The notes under the pieces: model-generated | Told to the model about the DNA's origin: nothing | The model's input: the letters and a program-made list of their open reading frames with translations, nothing else | Database searches by the model: none | In this document: positions 1 through 6,567 of the stretch, piece by piece | Numbering within the stretch: the first letter of the stretch is position 1 | How the letters are laid out: every line of letters starts with the position of its first letter | Translations under genes and position numbers: made by a program | From: Gammaproteobacteria bacterium | Lineage (GTDB): Bacteria > Pseudomonadota > Gammaproteobacteria > Arenicellales > Arenicellaceae | NCBI GenBank assembly: GCA_030426005.1 | Contig: JAUHZM010000071.1 | Location: 1 to 11,997 of the forward strand | DNA length: 11,997 nt | Reading direction: 5' to 3'

Positions 1-155
1 CAAAGCTCTTGCGAGTCTTTCCCGGTTAAGGGTGTGCCAGCAATCGGGTAGATCTTGCCATCCACTTTAAAACTCGGTGTCGCATTGGCCGTGATGAACA
101 AATCCGATGCGTTTTTCACCATCATGGCACGCAACAAGTCAGCCATCTTATACAT
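1..155 (-). CDS. pilU: PilU, type IV pilus retraction ATPase (partial, N-terminus only)
   Basis: This is the first 51 codons of a gene that continues beyond the left edge. The translation starts MYKMADLLRAMMVKN and contains ASDLFITANATPSF followed by KVDGKIYPI. That is the N-terminal PAS-like region of PilT/PilU ATPases, with the ASDL-F-IT wording typical of PilU where PilT has ASDLHLS. Members of this family are hexameric cytoplasmic motors; PilU works with PilT in pilus retraction. The ATG at 153-155 is chosen because a GGAG-type ribosome binding site (plus-strand CTCC at 165-168) lies 9 bases upstream; an in-frame ATG at 144-146 is the alternative. The gene lies 41 bases downstream of pilT on the same strand, so the two are probably one operon. 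The catalytic domain is outside the window, so its integrity cannot be judged. Confidence 0.88.
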   Translation of the reverse strand, partial: MYKMADLLRAMMVKNASDLFITANATPSFKVDGKIYPIAGTPLTGKDSQEL

Positions 156-196
156 GATTTACAACTCCTCTATTAATGGTTTGGTAGGCAGATAAA

Positions 197-1234
197 CTAT
201 AGGAACTTACTCTTATCCACCGCACGCGCACGTGCATCGGCTGGGGTAATCAGACGGTCTCGAACCAGTTTCTCTAAACACTGGTCCAGCGTTTGCATAC
301 CTTCGTTCTGACCAGTTTGGATCATCGAATACATCTGCGCAATTTTATCTTCACGGATCAGGTTTCGAATCGCTGAGGTGCCGACCATAATTTCATGCGC
401 CGCCACACGACCACCGCCGACACGCTTAATCAAGGTCTGCGAAATCACCGACTGAATGGATTCCGACAACATGGAGCGCACCATAGATTTTTCTTCCGCC
501 GGGAATACGTCAACGACCCGGTCAATGGTTTTGGGCGCCGAACTCGTGTGCAGCGTCGCCAACACCAAGTGACCAGTTTCCGCCGCGGTCATCGCTAGGC
601 GAATCGTTTCTAGGTCACGTAGCTCGCCCACCAGAATCACGTCCGGGTCTTCACGCAATGCGGATTTCAATGCATTTTCAAAACTGTGCGTGTCTTTATG
701 CAGCTCACGTTGGTTGATGAGACATTTTTTACTCTTGTGCACAAATTCGATCGGATCTTCCACCGTCAGAATATGCGAACGCTGCTTTTCGTTGATATGG
801 TCTACCATTGCGGCCAGCGTCGTTGATTTACCCGAGCCGGTTGGACCCGTCACCAGAATCAAACCACGCGGTTTCATCACTAGCTCGCCGAAAATCTGTG
901 GCGCGTTCAAGTCTTCCAAACTCAGCACCACCGAAGGAATGGTTCGGAATACCGCAGCTGGCCCGCGATCCTGATTAAACGCATTCACACGAAAGCGCGA
1001 CACGTTTGGAATTTCGAACGAGAAATCCACCTCAAGGTTTTCTTCGTAGGTTTTGCGCTGCTGGTCGTTCATGATGTCAAAGATCATGGCGATCACGGTT
1101 TCCGCTTCCAGCACCGGCAAATCGATACGCTTCATTTCGCCATCAACACGAATCATCGGCGGCATACCGGATGAAAGATGTAAGTCAGAGGCTTTGTTTT
1201 TGTGAGCAAATGCGAGCAGTTCTGCAATGTCCAT
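197..1234 (-). CDS. pilT: PilT, type IV pilus twitching motility ATPase
   Basis: The 345-residue protein has the length and full motif set of PilT, the hexameric ATPase at the inner-membrane base of the type IV pilus that drives pilus depolymerisation and twitching. The N-terminal domain (about 1-100) carries ASDLHLSSG and IRVDGE. The ATPase core has Walker A GPTGSGKST at 130-138, an Asp-box region (VEDPIEF, 158-164), Walker B DPDVILVGE at 197-205 with catalytic Glu204, and the His box HLVLATLHT at 222-230. AIRNLIRE at 288-295 is the C-terminal signature needed for retraction in characterised PilT proteins and separates it from PilB and PilU. The start is supported by a GGAG ribosome binding site (plus-strand CTCC at 1240-1243) 5 bases from the ATG. 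It is transcribed away from yggS and into pilU. No key residue is missing. Confidence 0.97.
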   Translation of the reverse strand: MDIAELLAFAHKNKASDLHLSSGMPPMIRVDGEMKRIDLPVLEAETVIAMIFDIMNDQQRKTYEENLEVDFSFEIPNVSRFRVNAFNQDRGPAAVFRTIPSVVLSLEDLNAPQIFGELVMKPRGLILVTGPTGSGKSTTLAAMVDHINEKQRSHILTVEDPIEFVHKSKKCLINQRELHKDTHSFENALKSALREDPDVILVGELRDLETIRLAMTAAETGHLVLATLHTSSAPKTIDRVVDVFPAEEKSMVRSMLSESIQSVISQTLIKRVGGGRVAAHEIMVGTSAIRNLIREDKIAQMYSMIQTGQNEGMQTLDQCLEKLVRDRLITPADARARAVDKSKFL

Positions 1235-1306
1235 ACCTTCTCCGAGGATTTGTGCGATACAATTTAGAATTCAATAGTTCACCAAGTATAACCACAATTT
1301 CAGCGA
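1235..1306. promoter_or_regulatory. Divergent pilT / yggS intergenic region
   Basis: These 72 bases separate two genes transcribed away from each other, so promoters for both should lie here or inside the flanking starts. On the plus strand TATAAC (1287-1292) could be a -10, with TTAGAA (1264-1269) at 17-base spacing as a poor -35. If this is right, yggS would have a leader of only a few bases, which fits the absence of a clear ribosome binding site before its ATG. On the minus strand no convincing box pair was found. The layout is seen directly; the promoter elements are weak guesses. Confidence 0.35.
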
Positions 1307-2002
1307 ATGAGTAACCGCGATTACGCATCAACACAACTGGCTAAGGTATTGACACGTATACAAAATGCGTGCGCTGCTGCCGGACGCGACTCGAATTCAG
1401 TTCGCCTGATAGGCGCGAGCAAACGTCAGGCGCCCGAATTAATCCACGGCTTTGCGGAGGCCGGCCTGACTGACGTTGGTGAGAACTATTTGCAGGAAGC
1501 ACAGGAAAAACAATCTCAACTTGGAAACACGGCGTTAGAATGGCATTACATTGGGCAGATTCAGTCCAATAAATGTAAACCCATTGCCGAACATTTTAGT
1601 TGGGTACACGGTGTTGATCGCCTCAAAGTGGCGCAGCGTCTGCACCAACACACGCCAACAGAGCGAGCGCCGCTGAAAGTACTTGTGCAAATCAACATCG
1701 ACGATGAACAAAGCAAGGCGGGCGTCAGTGTGCAACAAGCCCCAGACCTCTGCGCCAAGATTAGTGAGCTGGATAAACTGGCTTTGTGTGGTTTAATGCT
1801 GATCCCAGCACCGCAGCCAGACCCCGAACGACAACGCGCCACTTTTACTCAAGCGCGTGATTTACTCAACCATATCAACCAACGACATGGCCTTAATTTG
1901 ACAGAATTATCCATGGGCATGTCCAATGACCTTGAACAGGCAGTTATGGCTGGCAGCACCATGGTTCGAATTGGCACTGATTTATTCGGCGCACGCAGCT
2001 AA
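1307..2002 (+). CDS. yggS: YggS/PLPBP family pyridoxal phosphate homeostasis protein
   Basis: The 231-residue protein is a single-domain PLP-binding protein with the fold of the N-terminal barrel of alanine racemase. It has no known catalysis; family members buffer pyridoxal 5'-phosphate and affect amino acid and keto acid balance. Visible signatures are LIGASKR with Lys39 as the expected Schiff-base lysine, GENY at 58-61, WHYIGQIQSNK at 79-89, SMGMSND at 202-208 (phosphate-binding region) and GSTMVRIGTDLFG at 216-228. Length is normal for the family. It is the first gene of the plus-strand block and precedes proC, an arrangement common in many bacteria. No strong Shine-Dalgarno precedes the ATG at 1307, so initiation may be leaderless or weak. 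Confidence 0.96.
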   Translation: MSNRDYASTQLAKVLTRIQNACAAAGRDSNSVRLIGASKRQAPELIHGFAEAGLTDVGENYLQEAQEKQSQLGNTALEWHYIGQIQSNKCKPIAEHFSWVHGVDRLKVAQRLHQHTPTERAPLKVLVQINIDDEQSKAGVSVQQAPDLCAKISELDKLALCGLMLIPAPQPDPERQRATFTQARDLLNHINQRHGLNLTELSMGMSNDLEQAVMAGSTMVRIGTDLFGARS

Positions 2003-2119
2003 ACCAAACGCAACGAAACAGAGCACATTGGTACTGTAAGCGCATCGCGCAGGCAGTCAAATAAGGCTACAATCACAAGTCTGCAATACACTGAATTATC
2101 TCGAAGGAAACACACGATT

Positions 2120-2938
2120 GTGAGCACAACCATTGGATTTATTGGCGGCGGCAATATGGCGACCAGCATGATTGGCGGCATGATCGCCAGCGGCGTCGCG
2201 CCTCATAATATGTGTGTCTACGATCCCAGTGCTGAGCGTTTGACAGAACTCCATAAACAGTTCGGTCTACGTTGCTGTGAAAATAACGACGAGCTAATCA
2301 AGACCTCAGACATCGTCGTGATTGCGATCAAACCGCAAGTGATGGCGGCGGTAATAAAACCCTTGGCCGCGGCAATTAATGCCAAACGCCCATTGCTGAT
2401 TTCGGTTGTTGCCGGTATCCGCGCCGACTCGATTGATGCCTGGTTAGAAGAACGCCATGCCATCGTCCGAGTCATGCCAAATACGCCGGCACTCATCGGC
2501 GCAGGCGCTAGCGGTCTATACGCCACCGAATTAGTCAACGCAGCTCAACGCCAGCAAGCCGAGCAACTGTTAAATACAGTTGGCTTGACCTGCTGGGTCG
2601 ATGAGGAGTCCGACATCGATTTGGTTACCGCGCTGTCTGGCAGCGGTCCGGCCTACTTTATGTTGTTTATCGAGTCACTGGTTAAGTCGGCTGTCGAAGC
2701 GGGGTTGAAACCAGAAACTGCATTGGCTCTCGCCGTACAAACAGCGGAAGGCTCTGCCAAACTGGTCAAGGCTAGCGACGACTCGCTGGCGGTATTGATC
2801 GACAAAGTCACATCCCCTGGCGGCACGACGGAGCAGGCTTTAAAGCAGTTTCGCACAAAGGGCTTGGAGCAGCTGGTAGCCAAGGCATTTGACGCCGCAC
2901 GCCTTCGCTCGGCCGAACTTGCTGATGAACTTGGTTAA
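2120..2938 (+). CDS. proC: Pyrroline-5-carboxylate reductase (proline biosynthesis)
   Basis: The protein (272 residues) reduces 1-pyrroline-5-carboxylate to L-proline with NAD(P)H, the last step of proline synthesis in the cytoplasm. The Rossmann nucleotide site is IGFIGGGNMA at 5-14, with AIKPQ at 69-73. VMPNTPALIGAGASG at 118-132 and the C-terminal dimerisation and active-site signatures ALSGSGPAYF (171-180) and VTSPGGTTEQAL (230-241) are all present, so it should be active. The start is GTG at 2120-2122, supported by the ribosome binding site GAAGGAAA (2103-2110) 9 bases upstream; translation from it gives the expected short lead into the Rossmann motif. It follows yggS after 117 bases and precedes yggT by 57 bases. 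A small inverted repeat, GGTTA/TAACC, overlaps the stop codon (2933-2946) but has no T-tract, so it is not a credible intrinsic terminator. Confidence 0.97.
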   Translation: MSTTIGFIGGGNMATSMIGGMIASGVAPHNMCVYDPSAERLTELHKQFGLRCCENNDELIKTSDIVVIAIKPQVMAAVIKPLAAAINAKRPLLISVVAGIRADSIDAWLEERHAIVRVMPNTPALIGAGASGLYATELVNAAQRQQAEQLLNTVGLTCWVDEESDIDLVTALSGSGPAYFMLFIESLVKSAVEAGLKPETALALAVQTAEGSAKLVKASDDSLAVLIDKVTSPGGTTEQALKQFRTKGLEQLVAKAFDAARLRSAELADELG

Positions 2939-2995
2939 ACCTAACCTTCCCAATTGCAACCACGTAATCGCTAACACACAAAGTCAAAAACAGAT

Positions 2996-3547
2996 ATGCA
3001 AAACGCCGTCCATTTTTTAATCCAAGCCGTACTTTCAATGGCTTTATATGTCGTGCTACTGCGCTTCTGGATGCAATGGGTGCGCGCTGATTTTCGCAAT
3101 CAGATCGGGCAGTTCATCATCACAATGACCAACCCGCTTGTGATTCCGCTGCGCAAAGTTTTACCGAGCATCGGCACCATTGACACAGCCACAGTCGTGT
3201 TAGCGCTGATCATCGCGATCATTAAACTGTTTGTTTATTTTGCGTTGCACGGCGTTGGCGCAAATCCGATTGCGATGCTGGTAATCAGTGTTGGGCTGGT
3301 GCTGCGATACAGCATCTATCTCTTCATTGCAGCCATCGTGGTTGGGATTATTGCGAGCTGGGTCAACCCACACACCTACCACCCTGTGGTCATGGTTGCT
3401 CGCTCGATCAGTAACCCACTATTAGCACCCGCACAAAGACTAATCCCACCACTGGCTGGGCTCGACTTTTCACCAGTTGTGGTGCTACTTCTATTACAAG
3501 CAAGCCTGTATTTAATCTGGGAATACCTCGCCCCGATTCCGGTTTAG
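2996..3547 (+). CDS. yggT: YggT family integral membrane protein
   Basis: The 183-residue, strongly hydrophobic protein has two copies of the YggT unit. The first has TNPLVIPLRKVLPSIG (45-60) after a membrane segment at about 8-24. The second has SNPLLAPAQRLIPPLAG (139-155) after membrane segments at about 93-121. Further hydrophobic stretches are at about 64-84 and 158-178. The internal duplication and length match the two-repeat proteobacterial YggT proteins of the inner membrane. Their role is not firmly established; links to osmotic tolerance, cation transport and, in cyanobacteria and plastids, membrane organisation are reported for relatives. The position after yggS-proC is the standard context for this family. 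There is no clear Shine-Dalgarno before the ATG at 2996. metX begins 17 bases after its stop. Confidence 0.93.
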   Translation: MQNAVHFLIQAVLSMALYVVLLRFWMQWVRADFRNQIGQFIITMTNPLVIPLRKVLPSIGTIDTATVVLALIIAIIKLFVYFALHGVGANPIAMLVISVGLVLRYSIYLFIAAIVVGIIASWVNPHTYHPVVMVARSISNPLLAPAQRLIPPLAGLDFSPVVVLLLLQASLYLIWEYLAPIPV

Positions 3548-3564
3548 AGCGGTTTTATTGAACG

Positions 3565-4725
3565 ATGAATAAGCCTCACTCAGTCGGCGTCGTCGAACCA
3601 AAGATTGCGCACTTTGATACTCCGCTGGAACTCACTAGTAAAAGTCGCCTCGACCAATATCAGCTGGCCTATGAGACCTATGGTGAACTGAACCAAGATG
3701 CCAGTAATGCCGTGTTGATTTGTCACGCGCTCAGCAGTGACCACCATGCCGCAGGGCGCCACGCTGGGCAGAAGCAGCCTACCGGTTGGTGGGAAGCGCT
3801 GGTGGGGCCTGGCAAACCACTGGACACCAATCGATTCTTTATTGTGTGCAGCAATAACCTGGGCGGCTGCAGCGGCAGCACCGGCCCCAGTAGTAATAAC
3901 CCAGAAACGGGCAAGCCATTTGGGCCTGATTTTCCAATCGTCACTGTATCAGACTGGGTCGAATCGCAGGCTCGCTTAACTGATCAACTTGGAATTCAGC
4001 AATGGGCCGCCGTGATTGGCGGCAGCCTAGGTGGCATGCAGGTGTTGCAATGGAGCATTAGTTTTCCTGAGCGTGTTCGGCACGCCATCGTAATTGCGTC
4101 CACTGCCAAGCTCACAGCGCAAAACATTGGCTTCAATGACGTCGCGCGCCAAGCCATTCGTACCGATCCTGAGTTTTTCGACGGCAACTATTATCAGCAC
4201 AATACACGTCCACGTCGTGGGCTGCGCGTTGCTCGCATGTTGGGCCACATCACCTATTTGTCAGACGACTCCATGGCGCACAAGTTCGGTCGTAGCTTGC
4301 AGCAGAAAGCCAAATTCGACTACGAATTTACGCCGGAGTTTGAGGTCGAATCGTATCTACGCTATAAAGGCGACCAATTTGTTGACCGCTTTGACGCCAA
4401 CACATATCTCCTGATGACCAAGGCGCTCGACTACTTCGACCCGGCGGCAGACGCCGACGGTACACTCAGTGGCGCGCTTAGCGCCGCCAGCGCCAACTTC
4501 CTAGTAATGTCATTCACCAGTGACTGGCGATTCTCAGTTGAGCGTTCCCGTGAAATTGTGCGCGCACTGCAAAGCAACAAGCTAAATGTGAGCTATGCTG
4601 AAATCGAATCGCCACATGGACACGATTCATTTCTCCTTTCAATTGACCATTATGTCAGTGTGCTGCGCGCCTATATGAACCGCATTCACAGCCAACTCGA
4701 GCACAACAATGAGGCCTCAGCATGA
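3565..4725 (+). CDS. metX: MetX, homoserine O-acyltransferase
   Basis: The 386-residue alpha/beta hydrolase-fold enzyme acylates the hydroxyl of L-homoserine, the first committed step of methionine synthesis. Signatures include LICHALSSDHHAAG (51-64), the NNLGGCSGSTGPSS segment (97-110) and the nucleophile elbow GGSLGGMQVLQW with Ser154. The rest of the triad is probably Asp320 in FTSDWRFS and His353 in HGHDSFLL. Family knowledge: MetX was long called an acetyltransferase, but MetX proteins of several gammaproteobacteria, including Pseudomonas, use succinyl-CoA (metXS). The linkage to metW and the clade make succinyl transfer the more likely activity here, but sequence reading alone does not settle it. 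The ATG at 3565 has no strong ribosome binding site, so coupling to yggT 17 bases upstream is plausible. Its TGA overlaps the metW ATG by 4 bases. Confidence 0.95.
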   Translation: MNKPHSVGVVEPKIAHFDTPLELTSKSRLDQYQLAYETYGELNQDASNAVLICHALSSDHHAAGRHAGQKQPTGWWEALVGPGKPLDTNRFFIVCSNNLGGCSGSTGPSSNNPETGKPFGPDFPIVTVSDWVESQARLTDQLGIQQWAAVIGGSLGGMQVLQWSISFPERVRHAIVIASTAKLTAQNIGFNDVARQAIRTDPEFFDGNYYQHNTRPRRGLRVARMLGHITYLSDDSMAHKFGRSLQQKAKFDYEFTPEFEVESYLRYKGDQFVDRFDANTYLLMTKALDYFDPAADADGTLSGALSAASANFLVMSFTSDWRFSVERSREIVRALQSNKLNVSYAEIESPHGHDSFLLSIDHYVSVLRAYMNRIHSQLEHNNEASA

Positions 4726-5363
4726 GTAAAATTCTGCGCCAGACCGGCCTCACTCGACACGACTACCAAGTTATTAGCGACTGGATCGAACCAAACAGCC
4801 ATATCATGGATCTCGGCTGCGGTAACGGTGCGCTGTTAAAACACCTACAGCAGGAAAAAAACGTAACGGGCTACGGTGTCGAACTCGATCCAACCAAAAT
4901 TGCTCAATGCATTGAGAATGGTGTCAATGTGATTCAAACCAACCTGGATAAAGGGCTGGATCACTTTAATACCGATGACTTCGACTACGTTATATTGTCA
5001 TTGACCTTGCAAGCAATGCGCAACCCGAAAGCCTTGCTACAAGAGATGATGCGCGTTGGCAAACAAGGCATCGTGACTTTCCCGAACTTTGCTTACTGGC
5101 GCAACCGACTACAATTGGGCCTCGGCGGCTATATGCCGGTCAGCGAAGAGTTACCACACAAATGGTACGATACACCGAACATCCATTTGTGCACGATCAA
5201 AGATTTTCGCGCTTTATGCGAACAACTTGATTTCACCATCGAATCCTCACTCGCAGTCCACCGAACCGGTCGTCAGGGGCTTAGCCTCAAGCTGATGCCT
5301 AACCTATTCGGTGAAATTGCATTGTGTCGATTTAGTAAAAACACCATTAAATACAGCGCATGA
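4722..5363 (+). CDS. metW: MetW, methionine biosynthesis protein
   Basis: The 213-residue protein has a class I SAM-dependent methyltransferase-like fold: motif I MDLGCGNGALL at 29-39, then GVELDP at 52-57, and FDYVILSLTLQAM at 87-99. The central and C-terminal parts (FPNFAYWRNRLQLGLGG, 120-136; KWYDTPNIHLCTIKDF, 147-162) are characteristic of MetW. MetW is found almost only next to metX and is needed together with it for homoserine acylation in several proteobacteria, probably by partnering MetX rather than through a known methylation. The ATG lies in an ATGA overlap with metX, with GAGG at 4711-4714 as ribosome binding site 7 bases upstream, so translation is coupled. The stop overlaps the next gene by 4 bases in the same way. 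Confidence 0.95.
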   Translation: MSKILRQTGLTRHDYQVISDWIEPNSHIMDLGCGNGALLKHLQQEKNVTGYGVELDPTKIAQCIENGVNVIQTNLDKGLDHFNTDDFDYVILSLTLQAMRNPKALLQEMMRVGKQGIVTFPNFAYWRNRLQLGLGGYMPVSEELPHKWYDTPNIHLCTIKDFRALCEQLDFTIESSLAVHRTGRQGLSLKLMPNLFGEIALCRFSKNTIKYSA

Positions 5364-5839
5364 ACAATAACGACATACTCCGCCGCATCCGCTTCGCGTT
5401 TGATTTTTCTGACCCGCAAGCGGTCAAACTCTTCAGTCTCGACCCAGCATCGAGCGTGGCGATGACTAAAGAAGACTTCTTGCGCCGCTTGGCTAAAGAT
5501 GATGATGCCGACTTCGTCGCGTGCAGCGACATCGAGTTATGCGCCTTTTTAGATGGACTGATCGTACACAAACGCGGCTTGCGTGAGAACGCCCCAGCCG
5601 CCGTCGCCAAACCTGCTAATTTTCATCTCACCAAGAACGACATTCTAAAAAAAATGCGCATAGCGCTGACTTTTCGCGAAGAAGACATGCTTGAGACACT
5701 GGCGGAAGGCGGCACGGAGATGTCCAAAAGTGAACTAGGCGCATTGTTCCGGAGTCCAACACACAAACATTATCGAGCTTGCGGCAATCAGGTTCTACGC
5801 AATTTTATCAAGGGCCTAACCAATCGCCTGCGAGACTGA
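5360..5839 (+). CDS. yehS: YehS family protein (DUF1456), function unknown
   Basis: The 159-residue protein matches the DUF1456/YehS family in length (the E. coli protein is about 156 residues) and in its two-fold repeat. The first unit begins NNDILRRIRFAFDF (3-16) and contains TKEDFLRRLAKDDD and LCAFLDGLIVHKRG (60-73). The second begins KNDILKKMRIALTF (92-105) and contains MSKSELGALFR and VLRNFIKGLTNRLR (145-158). It should be soluble, alpha-helical and cytoplasmic; there is no signal peptide or membrane segment. No biochemical role is established for the family. The start lies in an ATGA overlap with metW and no separate ribosome binding site is visible, so expression probably depends on metW translation. 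Its stop shares one base with the next start. The unusual point is its location in a methionine operon. Confidence 0.88.
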   Translation: MNNNDILRRIRFAFDFSDPQAVKLFSLDPASSVAMTKEDFLRRLAKDDDADFVACSDIELCAFLDGLIVHKRGLRENAPAAVAKPANFHLTKNDILKKMRIALTFREEDMLETLAEGGTEMSKSELGALFRSPTHKHYRACGNQVLRNFIKGLTNRLRD

Positions 5840-6567
5840 TGCGGATAACGGTACTGATCAATTATGACGCGCCAGCGTTACTGGCGCTAGCATACCTGCA
5901 AACGGCCCTGTCAGATCATGAGGTACGTGTTTTCTATACGCAGCACAATGCCAAGCCGACCCTGCCGCCAATGCTGGCCGATTTGGGCAAATTCGACGCC
6001 CAATTAACGCAGCAAGCAGCTGCCGTTGTCAGCGCACTCAAGCCAGAAAAGCTGAATGATATCAATGGCGCCGATTTCCAGCGCTACCAGCAGTCGAAAC
6101 CAGATCTAGTAATCAGCATCCGCCATATGCGCATACTGCACGAAGCGGCAATCACTGTTCCGCGACTTGGCGTGATCAACCTTCATTCCGGACCGCTCCC
6201 CGCGTATCAGGGTGTGATGGCGTCATTCTGGGCGCTTAGCAATCAAGAAGAAGTTTTAGGCACCACACTGCACTATATTGAAAACTCGGCCATTGATCAG
6301 GGTGCAATCATTGCGCGCAGCCAAACTCCGGCGCGCTACGACCAGTCCTACCTCTGGAACGTGTTTAATATTTATGCCGCAGGATGCGCCAACATTGTTT
6401 CCGCCGTCACTCAACTAAGTCAAGGTAAGCCGCTCGCCGCACAAGCTCAGGAAGCCGGTGGGGCCTACTACAGCTTTCCTGACCAGGCGGCGTTAACCGC
6501 CTTTCAGTTGCCATTATTCAATACCAGCGACGCATTAACAGACTTTCTGCCATCCGCCAGCTTCTAG
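5839..6567 (+). CDS. Formyltransferase-fold protein of unknown substrate
   Basis: The 242-residue protein has the formyl_transf_N fold shared by GAR transformylase, methionyl-tRNA formyltransferase and sugar N-formyltransferases, which move a formyl group from 10-formyl-tetrahydrofolate to an amine. The core is KPDLVISIRHMRIL (87-100), VINLHSGPLPAYQG (112-125) and GTTLHYIENSAIDQGAII (141-158). The catalytic triad is intact: Asn114, His116 and Asp153. It lacks the C-terminal domain of Met-tRNA formyltransferase and has its own tail (about 200-242). The ATG at 5839-5841 is preferred over an in-frame ATG at 5779 because it forms a TGATG junction with yehS and begins directly with the beta strand MRITVLINYD; the earlier start would add 20 residues read out of frame through yehS. 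The stop TAG (6565-6567) overlaps that of the convergent nhaC. The acceptor amine is unknown, and I did not recognise a named subfamily. Confidence 0.85.
   Translation: MRITVLINYDAPALLALAYLQTALSDHEVRVFYTQHNAKPTLPPMLADLGKFDAQLTQQAAAVVSALKPEKLNDINGADFQRYQQSKPDLVISIRHMRILHEAAITVPRLGVINLHSGPLPAYQGVMASFWALSNQEEVLGTTLHYIENSAIDQGAIIARSQTPARYDQSYLWNVFNIYAAGCANIVSAVTQLSQGKPLAAQAQEAGGAYYSFPDQAALTAFQLPLFNTSDALTDFLPSASF
6564..6567. other. Convergent stop codons sharing one CTAG
   Basis: The four bases CTAG contain TAG on the plus strand (6565-6567), ending the formyltransferase gene, and TAG on the minus strand (6564-6566), ending nhaC. The two convergent genes therefore overlap by 4 bp and have no intergenic terminator. 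Confidence 0.9.

Noticed and set aside
2045..2073. Internal promoter before proC based on TACAAT at 2068-2073
   Set aside because: The -10 is reasonable, but the -35 position reads TCGCGC, giving no usable box pair.
2933..2946. Inverted repeat GGTTA-AACC-TAACC at the proC stop as a terminator
   Set aside because: The stem is 5 bp, not GC-rich, and lacks a T-tract; yggT follows in the same direction 57 bases later.
5779..5838. In-frame ATG 20 codons upstream of the chosen formyltransferase start
   Set aside because: The extra residues are read through the end of yehS in another frame and add polar sequence before the first beta strand; the TGATG junction at 5837-5841 gives the natural coupled start.
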